Source: an uncultured Collinsella sp. (GTDB lineage Bacteria > Actinomycetota > Coriobacteriia > Coriobacteriales > Coriobacteriaceae). Taken from it: a stretch of 28,971 bases of DNA. Positions within the stretch are counted from its first letter, which is position 1. Each line of letters opens with the position of its first letter. The translations under genes were made by a program, and so were the position numbers. Where the stretch lies: positions 1 through 28,971 of the forward strand of contig CAUEQX010000006.1 in the NCBI GenBank assembly GCA_959020035.1, in the 5' to 3' direction. The notes beneath the pieces were generated by a model. The model worked only from the letters and a program-made list of their open reading frames with translations, was not told the origin of the DNA and did not search any database. Of the stretch, positions 1-7,047 are shown piece after piece.

Positions 1-936
1 CTGCAGCACGCCAGTGGGAAACTCGGCAAGCTCGTCCAAAAAGAGCACGCCGCCATGGGCAAGGCTGATCTCACCCGGGTGCACCGGGCGCCCGCCGCCG
101 ATAAGGCCTGCGGTCGAAATACTGTGGTGGGGACTGCGGAAGGGGCGGTGCCCCGCCAACAAGCCATCAATGTTCTCACCCAAAACCGAATGGATGCACA
201 GTGCCTCCTGCTGATCCTCAACGGAAAGCTCGGGCAGGATGCCGGTCATACGGCGTGCGAGCATCGTCTTGCCCGATCCCGGAGACCCGATCATGAGCAA
301 GCCGAGTTCTCCTGCCGCCGCAAGCGCCATGCCGCGTTTAGCGACTTCCTGCCCCAGCACGTCGGCATAGTCGAGCTCAGGCTCAAAGGTCGCCTCGACG
401 CCCTCGGAATCCAAGTAGTGCCGCGCGGCATCGCCCATACCATGAGCAAGCTGAGACAAATGATCGATGAATCCGCAATCCACGCCCGCGAGTGGCACAT
501 GCTGGTCTGACCTGCCGGCGATAAAAGACAGCCCCATGTCGCGAGCCAGCAGCTGAAACGCCACCTCGCCCTTGACGGGAAGCACCGTACCGTCCAAGCC
601 GAGCTCGCCGGCGATAAGACAGCGATCGAGGTTGTCACGGGGAATCTGCCCATCGGCCGCCAGAACCGCGATGGCGATGGGCAGATCAAAGCCGCTACCG
701 GTCTTGCGAATATCGCCGGGCGCCAGGTTGACCGTAATGCCCGAGCGTGGGATCTCGAACCCGGCGGAGCGCATCGCGCAGCGAATACGACCGCGTGACT
801 CCATCACCTCCATACTCGGAATACCGAGCATCTGAATGCCCGGAACGCCACCGGCAAGCGAGACCTCGACCGTGACGGGAATCGCCTCGACGCCGCGGAT
901 GCAGGCCGCGTGAACGGCAAACGTCTCGAACGCCAT
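1..936 (-). CDS. comM: YifB/ComM-family Mg-chelatase-like AAA+ ATPase (3' end cut off by the window)
   Basis: The 312 visible codons are the N-terminal part of a ComM/YifB protein (family length about 500 residues). In naturally competent bacteria ComM is a hexameric helicase that helps branch migration of transformed DNA; in other species its role is less clear. Residues 1-180 match the N-terminal S5/Lon-like fold (start MAFETFAVHAA). The AAA+ module follows, with Walker A GSPGSGKT at about 217-224, the family stretch HRPFRSPHHSIS at about 263-274 and Walker B GGVLFLDELAEF at about 295-306. The ATG overlaps the upstream yraN stop by one base (TGATG), so the two are translationally coupled. 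The sensor and C-terminal domains lie outside the window. The family is certain; a role in competence is inference. Confidence 0.93.
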   Translation of the reverse strand, partial: MAFETFAVHAACIRGVEAIPVTVEVSLAGGVPGIQMLGIPSMEVMESRGRIRCAMRSAGFEIPRSGITVNLAPGDIRKTGSGFDLPIAIAVLAADGQIPRDNLDRCLIAGELGLDGTVLPVKGEVAFQLLARDMGLSFIAGRSDQHVPLAGVDCGFIDHLSQLAHGMGDAARHYLDSEGVEATFEPELDYADVLGQEVAKRGMALAAAGELGLLMIGSPGSGKTMLARRMTGILPELSVEDQQEALCIHSVLGENIDGLLAGHRPFRSPHHSISTAGLIGGGRPVHPGEISLAHGGVLFLDELAEFPTGVLQ

Positions 937-1421
937 CACGACACCTGCCAATCGAACGCGTTGTACTGGTGCTCGATCTCGGCGATATGCCCGCCGCGGA
1001 TGGTGACACCCACGGCATCGAAGCGAATCGCCTTGAGCGGATAATGCTCCATAAGATAGCAGCTTGCGATGCGGCGGTAGCGGCGTTGCTTTTGGGCGTC
1101 CACGGCCTCCTCCGGAAAGACTCTCGTGCTGCAATCCAGTGCAACGCGTCTGGTCTTGACCTCGGCCATTACCACGACATCGTCGAGCTCATCAAGCAGC
1201 ACCAGATCAGCCTCGCCCTCGGTGCAACGATAACCCTGCTCCAGCAAGGTGTAGCCGCGCTCGTTAAAGTAGTCGATTGCGATAAGCTCGCCCAGCATGC
1301 CCAGCTCGCGGGGACTGAGCCCCTTGATAAACTCGGGCGTCATCGCCCCGCAGTCAAGATCGCCGTTTTCCCAACGCTCCTTGAGCTGCTGCGTCTTGCT
1401 CTTTTTGCTTGCGGCACTCAT
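936..1421 (-). CDS. yraN: YraN/UPF0102 family endonuclease-like protein
   Basis: This is a 161-residue protein. The core carries the restriction-endonuclease-like signature of UPF0102: GELIAIDYFNERGYTLLEQ, then GEADLVLLDEL and VVMAEVKTRR, giving the E/D...D...ExK arrangement of a PD-(D/E)XK nuclease fold. About 40 charged residues precede this core, which is longer than the usual family N-terminus. I chose the ATG at 1421 because AAAGGAG lies just upstream; the reading frame continues upstream to 1553 but has no good ribosome site there. The yraN-comM order next to rnhB is a widely conserved neighbourhood, often linked to DNA processing. The biochemical function of the family is not firmly established. 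Confidence 0.9.
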   Translation of the reverse strand: MSAASKKSKTQQLKERWENGDLDCGAMTPEFIKGLSPRELGMLGELIAIDYFNERGYTLLEQGYRCTEGEADLVLLDELDDVVVMAEVKTRRVALDCSTRVFPEEAVDAQKQRRYRRIASCYLMEHYPLKAIRFDAVGVTIRGGHIAEIEHQYNAFDWQVS

Positions 1422-1519
1422 GGGGTCTCCTTTCCCGCACACTGCATTGCCCCGATGATGAGGGCACCTTTCATGCGGGTAAGTACCGGAAGCAAACCAA
1501 AAGCTGACCAAATGCCGAC

Positions 1520-1561
1520 AAAAAACGGGCCGTACGCAGCAATGGTGTTGCATGCGGCCCG
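1520..1561 (-). terminator. Rho-independent terminator after rnhB
   Basis: Two 16-nt arms (1526-1541 and 1546-1561) form a hairpin with a 4-nt loop. It contains CGGGCCG/CGGCCCG at its base and has two mismatches. On the minus strand it is followed directly by six T residues (plus-strand A run 1520-1525). It lies 50 nt beyond the rnhB stop and separates rnhB from yraN-comM. Confidence 0.85.
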
Positions 1562-1610
1562 CTAACAGCAGGTTTATAAAACCCCAGAGGTCCCTGTCTC
1601 CACAATTGAC

Positions 1611-2399
1611 CTAGAAAAGCCGCTCGGTCTGCAGAAAGTTTCCGCAAAAGCTCACGCGGTGCAGCGGACAAAGTCCATGTTTGCGAATGGCCTCGATGTG
1701 CTCGGGACTCGCGTAGCCCTTCGACTCGGCCAAATGGTACTCGGGATACTCGGCGTCGTACTCGACCATCATCTCGTCACGCGTGACCTTGGCCATGATG
1801 GACGCCGCGGCGATGCAGGCGATTTTGGCATCGCCCTTCACCACATCGCGCTCGTTGGGAACGGCACCCAGAGGGTTACCGTCCATGAGGACACAGTCGG
1901 GTTCAAGCCCCGTATCGGCCACGGCGCCCGCGACGGCAGCGCGGATGGCGCGGGCCATGCCCATCTCATCGATATCCTTAGGCGCGATATGGCAAAAGCC
2001 GATGGCAGTCGCCACCTCGGCAATCTTCACCGAGAGCAGCTCGCGGCGCGCAGGCGTGAGCTTTTTGGAATCGTTGATGCCCCAGATGCGCGGATCCATC
2101 GGAAGGCACACGGCGCACACCGTCAAAGGACCGGCCACCGAGCCGCGACCCACCTCGTCGACGCCTACAACCACACCGTCACCGCCGAGCTCATGCATCA
2201 ACTCATACATGCCGTTGACGCGCTCGCGCTCGGAAAGTTCCTTGGCATGGCGCTTAAGGGCACGCTCGCAAGCCTTGATAACCTGCTGGCGTGGATCCTC
2301 GCGATAATGCTCCACGAGGGCGGGAATCTCCTCGAACGTTGCGCTCGCCAGCTCTCCGGCAACCTGCGATGCCGAAACCGAGCTCGTCATATTGGCCAT
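1611..2399 (-). CDS. rnhB: Ribonuclease HII
   Basis: RNase HII cleaves the RNA strand of RNA-DNA hybrids and starts removal of single ribonucleotides from DNA. The 262-residue protein has the family motif GVDEVGRGSVAGPL (D81 and E82 are metal ligands), LMDGN (D173) and VVKGDAKIACIAAASIMAKVTRD (D190), completing the DEDD set, and ends with the typical LHRVSF segment. About 75 mostly helical residues precede the catalytic domain, as in many Gram-positive RNases HII. I chose the ATG at 2399 because AAGGAGG sits seven bases upstream; an ATG at 2417 in the same frame has no ribosome site. The gene begins only about 30 nt after the rplS terminator, so it depends on readthrough or on a promoter I could not identify. 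Confidence 0.95.
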   Translation of the reverse strand: MANMTSSVSASQVAGELASATFEEIPALVEHYREDPRQQVIKACERALKRHAKELSERERVNGMYELMHELGGDGVVVGVDEVGRGSVAGPLTVCAVCLPMDPRIWGINDSKKLTPARRELLSVKIAEVATAIGFCHIAPKDIDEMGMARAIRAAVAGAVADTGLEPDCVLMDGNPLGAVPNERDVVKGDAKIACIAAASIMAKVTRDEMMVEYDAEYPEYHLAESKGYASPEHIEAIRKHGLCPLHRVSFCGNFLQTERLF

Positions 2400-2428
2400 A
2401 CCAGGCCCTCCTTGCATGCAAATCAGAT

Positions 2429-2458
2429 AAAAAGAAGGGCCACCCGAAGGTGACCCTT
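2429..2458 (-). terminator. Rho-independent terminator after rplS
   Basis: Ten-base arms (2435-2444, 2449-2458) close a TTCG tetraloop when read on the minus strand, with one G-U pair. The T-rich tract CTTTTTAT follows. It lies 34 nt past the rplS stop. Confidence 0.82.
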
Positions 2459-2492
2459 GTGTCCAAACGAGTGGACAGACGCTGCGATCTAC

Positions 2493-2834
2493 TTAGCGCT
2501 TCTCGGGGATGCGAGCAGCCTTGCCCACCTTGTCGCGGAGGTAGTACAGCTTGGCGCGACGGACGCGACCATGACGAACGACCTCGAGCTTGGCGATCTT
2601 GGGGCTGTGAAGCGGGAAGGTACGCTCAACACCGACACCGAAGGACATCTTGCGGACGGTGAAGGTCTCGCGGGCACCGGCGCCGGCCATGCGGATGACG
2701 TCGCCCTGGAAGACCTGGATGCGCTCGCGGTCGCCTTCCTTAATGCGGTAGTGAACCTTGACGTTGTCGGCGACGCGAACCTGAGGAATGTCCTCGCGGA
2801 TCTGCTGACGCTCGATTGCGCGGATGTAATCCAT
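2493..2834 (-). CDS. rplS: 50S ribosomal protein L19
   Basis: L19 lies at the interface of the 30S and 50S subunits. The 113-residue product has the full family pattern: VRVADNVKVHYRIKEGDRERIQVFQGDVI, the central GARETFTVRKMSFGVGVERTFPLHSPKI and the basic C-terminal end HGRVRRAKLYYLRDKVGKAAR. The start is the ATG at 2834, with AAGGA seven bases upstream; the in-frame TTG at 2840 falls too close to that site. It is transcribed from its own promoter (2904-2931) and ends at its own terminator. In many bacteria rplS directly follows trmD; here ppdK, the PPDK regulator, glyS, glyQ and lepB lie between them. Confidence 0.98.
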   Translation of the reverse strand: MDYIRAIERQQIREDIPQVRVADNVKVHYRIKEGDRERIQVFQGDVIRMAGAGARETFTVRKMSFGVGVERTFPLHSPKIAKLEVVRHGRVRRAKLYYLRDKVGKAARIPEKR

Positions 2835-2858
2835 GTGCAATTCCTTACTCTTCTAGAG

Positions 2859-2882
2859 GTGCCGTACCACTCTGGCCGGCAC
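2859..2882 (-). promoter_or_regulatory. Hairpin in the rplS leader
   Basis: A 6-bp perfect stem (GTGCCG/CGGCAC, 12-nt loop) sits in the short untranslated leader between the rplS promoter and start codon. L19 leader RNAs are known in Firmicutes and can mediate autoregulation. That this hairpin is one is only a suggestion. Confidence 0.35.
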
Positions 2883-2903
2883 GTAGTTGAACAAACGTAT
2901 TCG

Positions 2904-2931
2904 AGTATACACGCGCGGGTTTCTGCTGCAA
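2904..2931 (-). promoter_or_regulatory. Sigma-70-type promoter for rplS
   Basis: Read on the minus strand: TTGCAG (-35), a 16-nt spacer and TATACT (-10). Transcription would start near 2897, giving a leader of about 60 nt. The site lies just downstream of the ppdK terminator and directs rplS separately from ppdK. Confidence 0.65.
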
Positions 2932-2977
2932 GAACAATTTTTTACGCAGACAAAAAGACAAAACCCGCACATGATAA

Positions 2978-3005
2978 CCGTCCGCCTCACGAATGAGACG
3001 GACGG
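2978..3005 (-). terminator. Probable terminator after ppdK
   Basis: Twelve-base arms (2978-2989, 2994-3005; one G-U pair on the minus strand) close a TTCG loop. The following minus-strand sequence TTATCATG is only weakly T-rich, so termination may be incomplete. A second, looser pairing of GCGGGTTT/AAACCCGC (2915-2922 with 2961-2968) lies further downstream, across the rplS -35 region. Confidence 0.6.
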
Positions 3006-3044
3006 CATGAGGGGGGGCTACGTTAGGCGTCTGAACCCAAAACG

Positions 3045-5795
3045 TTACGCGGAGCGCTTCGCCTCGAGCTTGGCCTGGGCGGCAGCCAGGCGTGCGAGGG
3101 GCACGCGGTAGGGCGAGCAGGACACGTAGTCCACGTCGGCCACATTAAACAGGCCCTTGATGGACTTGGGGTCGCCGCCGTGCTCGCCACACACGCCAAA
3201 GTGCATGTCGGGGTTGGTGGCGCGACCCTTCTCCACGGCCATGCGCACGAGCTCCAGCACCGCCGCGTCGATGGTCTCGAAGGGGTTGTCCTTCAGAATT
3301 TTCTTATGCATGTACAGCGGGATGAACTTGGCCTCGGCATCGTCACGGGAGAAGCCGAAGGTGGTCTGGGTCAGGTCGTTGGTGCCAAAGCAGAAGAAGT
3401 CTGCGTGATGGGCAATCTCGTCAGCGACCATGCAGGCGCGCGGCAGCTCGAGCATCGTGCCCACGGGAATATTGAGCTCGACACCCTCTTCGTCGGAAAC
3501 CTCGGCGATCACGCGCTCGATGACCTCGCGGGTCTGGACGTGCTCGGCCGTGATGGAGACGAGCGGAACCATGATCTCGGGACGCGGGTCGACGCCCTCC
3601 TTGATAAGGCAGGCAGCAGCCGTGGCGACGGCGCGAACCTGCATGAGCGGCAGATCGCTAAAGACGACGGATAGGCGCACGCCGCGCAGGCCGAGCATCG
3701 GGTTGGACTCGACCATGCCGTCGATGCGACGCAGGCGGGCACGCAGGGCGGCAAGCTCTTCCTCGCTGGCGCCAGCGGCCTCCTTCTTGGTGATGGCAAC
3801 CTCGAGCTCGCGAGGATTATCCAAGAACTCATGAAGCGGCGGATCGAGCAGACGAACGACCACATCGCGACCGGACATGGTCTTGAACATGGCCAGGAAG
3901 TCCTCCGTCTGAACCTTGAGCAGATCGGCGAGGGCCCGCTGCTTCACGGCCTCATCGTCGGACAGGATAAAGCTCTGGATGATGTTCTTACGGTCGCCCA
4001 GGAACATGTGCTCGGTGCGGCACAGGCCAATAGCCTCGGCGCCAAACTCGAGTGCGAGCTCGGCATCCTCAGGGTTGTCGGCGTTGACGCGCACATGGTT
4101 GGCGTGGCCATCGGTCTCGTCCAGGCGAATCTCGTCGGCCCAGGACAGGATGGTGTCCAGGTCGCCGGTGAGCTCAGCCGAAACCAGATCAACGGCGCCG
4201 TCGACGACGATGCCCTGGGTGCCGTCGATGGAGATGATGTCGCCCTCGTGCAGCACGCGGTCGCTGCCCTCGATGCGCACGACCTTCTCGGCGGCATCGA
4301 TGTGGAAGCGCTCAACGCCGCAGACGCAGGGCGTACCCATACCGCGGGCGATAACGGCGGCATGGCTCGTCTTGCCACCGTGGCTGGTCAGGATGCCCTC
4401 GGCGGCGACCATGCCCTTCAAGTCGTCGGGGTTGGTCTCCCAACGGACCAAGATAACCTTATGACCCTCGTTTGCGCGCGCGACGGCGTCATCGCTCGAG
4501 AACACGACCTCGCCCACGGCGGCGCCGGGGCTGGCGTTCAGACCGCTGGCCAGCGCCTCGTACCTCTTGGAAGCGTCAAACTGCGGGTGCAGGAGCTGGT
4601 CGAGTTGCGCGGGATCGATACGGCTCACGGCCTCTTCGCGGGTGATCAGGCCTTCCTCGACCATTTCGATGGCGATGCGCAGGGCGGCGATGGCAGTGCG
4701 TTTACCCACGCGTGTCTGGAGCATCCAGAGCTTGCCCTGCTCGATGGTGAACTCGATATCGCACATATCGCGGTAATGGTCCTCGAGCGTCAGGAACACG
4801 CGCTCGAGCTCCTCACCTGCAGACTCGAGGCCCGGGGTGGCCTTGAGGTCGGCGATGGGCTCGGTGTTGCGGATACCGGCGACGACGTCCTCGCCCTGGG
4901 CATTAACCAAAAAGTCACCGTAGAACTCCTTGGTGCCGTCAGCCGGATTACGCGTAAAGGCGACGCCCGTCGCAGAGGTCTCGCCCTTGTTGCCAAAGGC
5001 CATGGCCTGCACGTTGACGGCGGTGCCGAGGTCGTCGGAAATGCCATGCTGCTTGCGGTAGATGCAGGCACGCTCGTTCATCCAGCTGCCAAAAACGGCC
5101 TGGATGGCAAGGCGTAGCTGAAGCTCCGGGTCGTGCGGGAAAACGGGCTTGCCGTCAGCGACCTCGAGCTCGGGATACAGGGAGGCATCGACGTTCTCGG
5201 AGAAGATGCCCTTAAAGGTCTCGACGAGTTCCTGCAGGTCCTCGGCCGAAAGCTCGGAATCGATGCGAACGCCGGCGACCAGACGGGCCTGGGTCAGGGC
5301 GTTCTCGAACAGGTCGGCGTCAACGCCCATGACGACATTGGAAAACATCTGGATAAAGCGGCGGTAGCTATCCCAGGCAAAACGCGGGTTCTGCGTCTGC
5401 GCGATGAGGCCCTGGACGGAATCGTTATTGAGGCCCAAGTTGAGGACCGTGTCCATCATGCCGGGCATGGAGAACGGAGCGCCCGAACGAACCGACACGA
5501 GCAGCGGGTCGTTGGCGTCACCGAGCTTCTTGCCGCAGCGGGCCTCGAGGTCCGCCTCGGCAGCAACGATCTCATCGAGTGCGTCTTCGGGCCAGACGTT
5601 GCCGGCACCGGAGTACTCGACACAGGTCTGGCAGGTAATGGTAAAGCCACCGGGAACCGGCAGGCCGATACGACTCATCTCGGCAAGGTTAGCGCCCTTG
5701 CCACCAAGCACGAAGTTCATGGACTTGTCTCCCTCGGTGACACAGGTGCCCTGGGCGTCGGTTCCAAAACGGTAAACCCTCTTGCAATCGCTCAC
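3045..5795 (-). CDS. ppdK: Pyruvate, phosphate dikinase
   Basis: PPDK interconverts pyruvate, ATP and phosphate with PEP, AMP and pyrophosphate; in anaerobes it works in glycolysis or gluconeogenesis. The 916-residue product has the ATP-grasp N-terminal domain (GGKGANLAEM, SVRSGAPFSMPGMMDTVLNLG) and the swivelling phosphohistidine domain with LTSHGGKTSHAAVIARG. There H478 is the catalytic histidine and T476, two residues before it, is the residue expected to be phosphorylated by the regulatory protein. The C-terminal PEP/pyruvate barrel shows GLCRTEHMF, FFCFGTNDLTQTTFGFSRDD and GVCGEHGGDP. I chose the GTG at 5795 because AGGGGAA precedes it; the in-frame ATG at 5816 lacks a ribosome site. Its regulator is encoded just upstream, beyond an inverted repeat. 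Transcription is probably monocistronic. Confidence 0.97.
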   Translation of the reverse strand: MSDCKRVYRFGTDAQGTCVTEGDKSMNFVLGGKGANLAEMSRIGLPVPGGFTITCQTCVEYSGAGNVWPEDALDEIVAAEADLEARCGKKLGDANDPLLVSVRSGAPFSMPGMMDTVLNLGLNNDSVQGLIAQTQNPRFAWDSYRRFIQMFSNVVMGVDADLFENALTQARLVAGVRIDSELSAEDLQELVETFKGIFSENVDASLYPELEVADGKPVFPHDPELQLRLAIQAVFGSWMNERACIYRKQHGISDDLGTAVNVQAMAFGNKGETSATGVAFTRNPADGTKEFYGDFLVNAQGEDVVAGIRNTEPIADLKATPGLESAGEELERVFLTLEDHYRDMCDIEFTIEQGKLWMLQTRVGKRTAIAALRIAIEMVEEGLITREEAVSRIDPAQLDQLLHPQFDASKRYEALASGLNASPGAAVGEVVFSSDDAVARANEGHKVILVRWETNPDDLKGMVAAEGILTSHGGKTSHAAVIARGMGTPCVCGVERFHIDAAEKVVRIEGSDRVLHEGDIISIDGTQGIVVDGAVDLVSAELTGDLDTILSWADEIRLDETDGHANHVRVNADNPEDAELALEFGAEAIGLCRTEHMFLGDRKNIIQSFILSDDEAVKQRALADLLKVQTEDFLAMFKTMSGRDVVVRLLDPPLHEFLDNPRELEVAITKKEAAGASEEELAALRARLRRIDGMVESNPMLGLRGVRLSVVFSDLPLMQVRAVATAAACLIKEGVDPRPEIMVPLVSITAEHVQTREVIERVIAEVSDEEGVELNIPVGTMLELPRACMVADEIAHHADFFCFGTNDLTQTTFGFSRDDAEAKFIPLYMHKKILKDNPFETIDAAVLELVRMAVEKGRATNPDMHFGVCGEHGGDPKSIKGLFNVADVDYVSCSPYRVPLARLAAAQAKLEAKRSA

Positions 5796-6033
5796 GATAC
5801 TTCCCCTTCCATGCACTTACGCGCACGACCGTGGTAACGAATCGACCCGCCAGATGCGGGCCGTGAGGGTACTATACGGCGGGCATTGAGCGGGCTTGCG
5901 CAGAGGACGCGGAGGTTAGTAAACGTGGTAAATATGGCGGTAAACGGTAGGTAAAGGTGGTCACCTTATGAAGATACCACTACAAGAAAATACAGGTCAG
6001 ATGCAATGTATTTGCTAAATCGCTTTACCATAA
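5796..6033 (-). promoter_or_regulatory. ppdK upstream region with repeated GTAAA motifs and a palindrome
   Basis: This non-coding stretch before ppdK holds a possible -10 element (TATAGT on the minus strand, 5871-5876) without a good -35. A small CCCGC/GCGGG hairpin (5846-5860) lies in the predicted leader. On the plus strand GTAAA occurs four times with spacings of 9, 12 and 11 bases (5919, 5928, 5940, 5951), ending in the palindrome AAGGTG-GT-CACCTT (5954-5967). The cluster lies 40-95 bp upstream of the possible -10, where an activator could bind. No regulator can be named. Confidence 0.4.
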
Positions 6034-6141
6034 GTAGCTAATTTGGGACGGGGCTTTTTTAGCTGCCCCCGTCGGCAATCGGCCAAAAAGCTCGCGGCCT
6101 CAGTCGGGGTAGCTAAAAAAGCCCCGTCCCAAATTAGCTAC
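6034..6141. repeat. REPIN-like inverted repeat (copy 1) between the PPDK regulator and ppdK
   Basis: Two 33-nt units face each other (6034-6066 and 6109-6141). Apart from one base at the inner end they are perfect reverse complements, and pairing continues for four further C-G pairs. Each unit starts GTAGCTAATTTG and contains GGGACGGGGCTTTTTTAGC. The centre contains a small GGCC/GGCC hairpin. The outer right end overlaps the stop codon of the PPDK regulator gene. The same unit recurs around the transposase near 14.1-15.3 kb. GTAG at the end is the hallmark recognised by REP-associated tyrosine transposases. Confidence 0.9.
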
Positions 6142-7013
6142 TTTTGTTGGGCTCGACGGGCGGCGCGGCGGGCACGGGCTTCTTGGATTTCCTCCAAGTG
6201 GCTAATGATCTCGGCAGCGCTTTCTTCGATGGCCTTGCCGTCGGTACGCACCACAAAGCAGCCTAGGCGCTTCATGAGCGCACGGGCTTCCTCGAGCTCG
6301 CTGTGCACGCTCTCGGGCTCGGCATAGGAGCCGGCAACGGCACGAGCGTAGTCATCGCCCAAGCGGCTATCGCGAATTTCGGAAATCACATCGACGGTCG
6401 AAATCAGGCCGAACAGGCGCATCGGGTCGACCTCGTAAATCGACTTGGGCGGCTCCATGCCATGCGCCAGTGGGACATTGGCGACCTTGTAGCCCTGATA
6501 GGCCAAATACATCGACAGCGGCGTCTTGGACGTACGCGATACGCCCAGCAGCACGATATCGGCTCCCGACAGATCGTCGCAGCCGCGCCCGTCATCGTGC
6601 TCAACGAAATACTCCATGGCCTCGATGCGATGGAAATAGCGGTCATCGGTCTTGTGAATCACACCCGCGACGCCCTTGGGCGGCACACCGATGAGCGACG
6701 ACAGCACGGCAAGCGTCGGGCCAATCAGGTCGACCGAACGAATATGCAGCATGCCCAGGTAATCGAGCACGCGGGCGCGAAGCGCCGGATCGACAATGGT
6801 GTGGAACACGGCAATATCGCGATGGTCGGCATCGACGCGCGGGCCCACAAACGACTCCACCTGCTCCACCGAGGTCACCTTGGGCAGGCGCAAGAGAAGA
6901 AAAGCCCCTTCATCAAATTGCCCGGACGCCGCAAGCACCACCTCACAAGCGGTATCACCGAGCGAGTCGGAGATAACGATAACGGTGGGACGAGCGGTGA
7001 CCGGGCAATCCAT
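6138..7013 (-). CDS. Pyruvate, phosphate dikinase regulatory protein (DUF299 kinase/pyrophosphorylase)
   Basis: This family (PDRP in PPDK systems, PpsR for PEP synthase, YqfL in Bacillus) is bifunctional. It inactivates the dikinase by ADP-dependent phosphorylation of a threonine near the catalytic histidine, and reactivates it by phosphate-dependent dephosphorylation. The 291-residue protein begins with VIVISDSLGDTACEV and has the unusual P-loop LLGVSRTSKTPLSMYLA at about 155-171 and the downstream KVANVPLAHGMEPP. Regulation of the neighbouring PPDK is the obvious role. ATG 7013 is preceded by AAAGGAG. The TAG stop lies inside the GTAG end of the inverted repeat, so insertion of the repeat has probably redefined the C-terminus. 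The last 15 residues are Arg/Ala-rich. Confidence 0.94.
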   Translation of the reverse strand: MDCPVTARPTVIVISDSLGDTACEVVLAASGQFDEGAFLLLRLPKVTSVEQVESFVGPRVDADHRDIAVFHTIVDPALRARVLDYLGMLHIRSVDLIGPTLAVLSSLIGVPPKGVAGVIHKTDDRYFHRIEAMEYFVEHDDGRGCDDLSGADIVLLGVSRTSKTPLSMYLAYQGYKVANVPLAHGMEPPKSIYEVDPMRLFGLISTVDVISEIRDSRLGDDYARAVAGSYAEPESVHSELEEARALMKRLGCFVVRTDGKAIEESAAEIISHLEEIQEARARRAARRAQQK

Positions 7014-7047
7014 GCGGGGCTCCTTTAGCGCTTATGCGCAGGCTGGC

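Noticed and set aside
1422..1553. N-terminal extension of yraN upstream of 1421
   Set aside because: The extra residues are Cys/His/Pro-rich and unlike the family. The ribosome site lies directly before the ATG at 1421.
3831..5117. A 428-codon plus-strand open frame
   Set aside because: Antisense to the conserved ppdK sequence, with no ribosome site and no recognisable domain.
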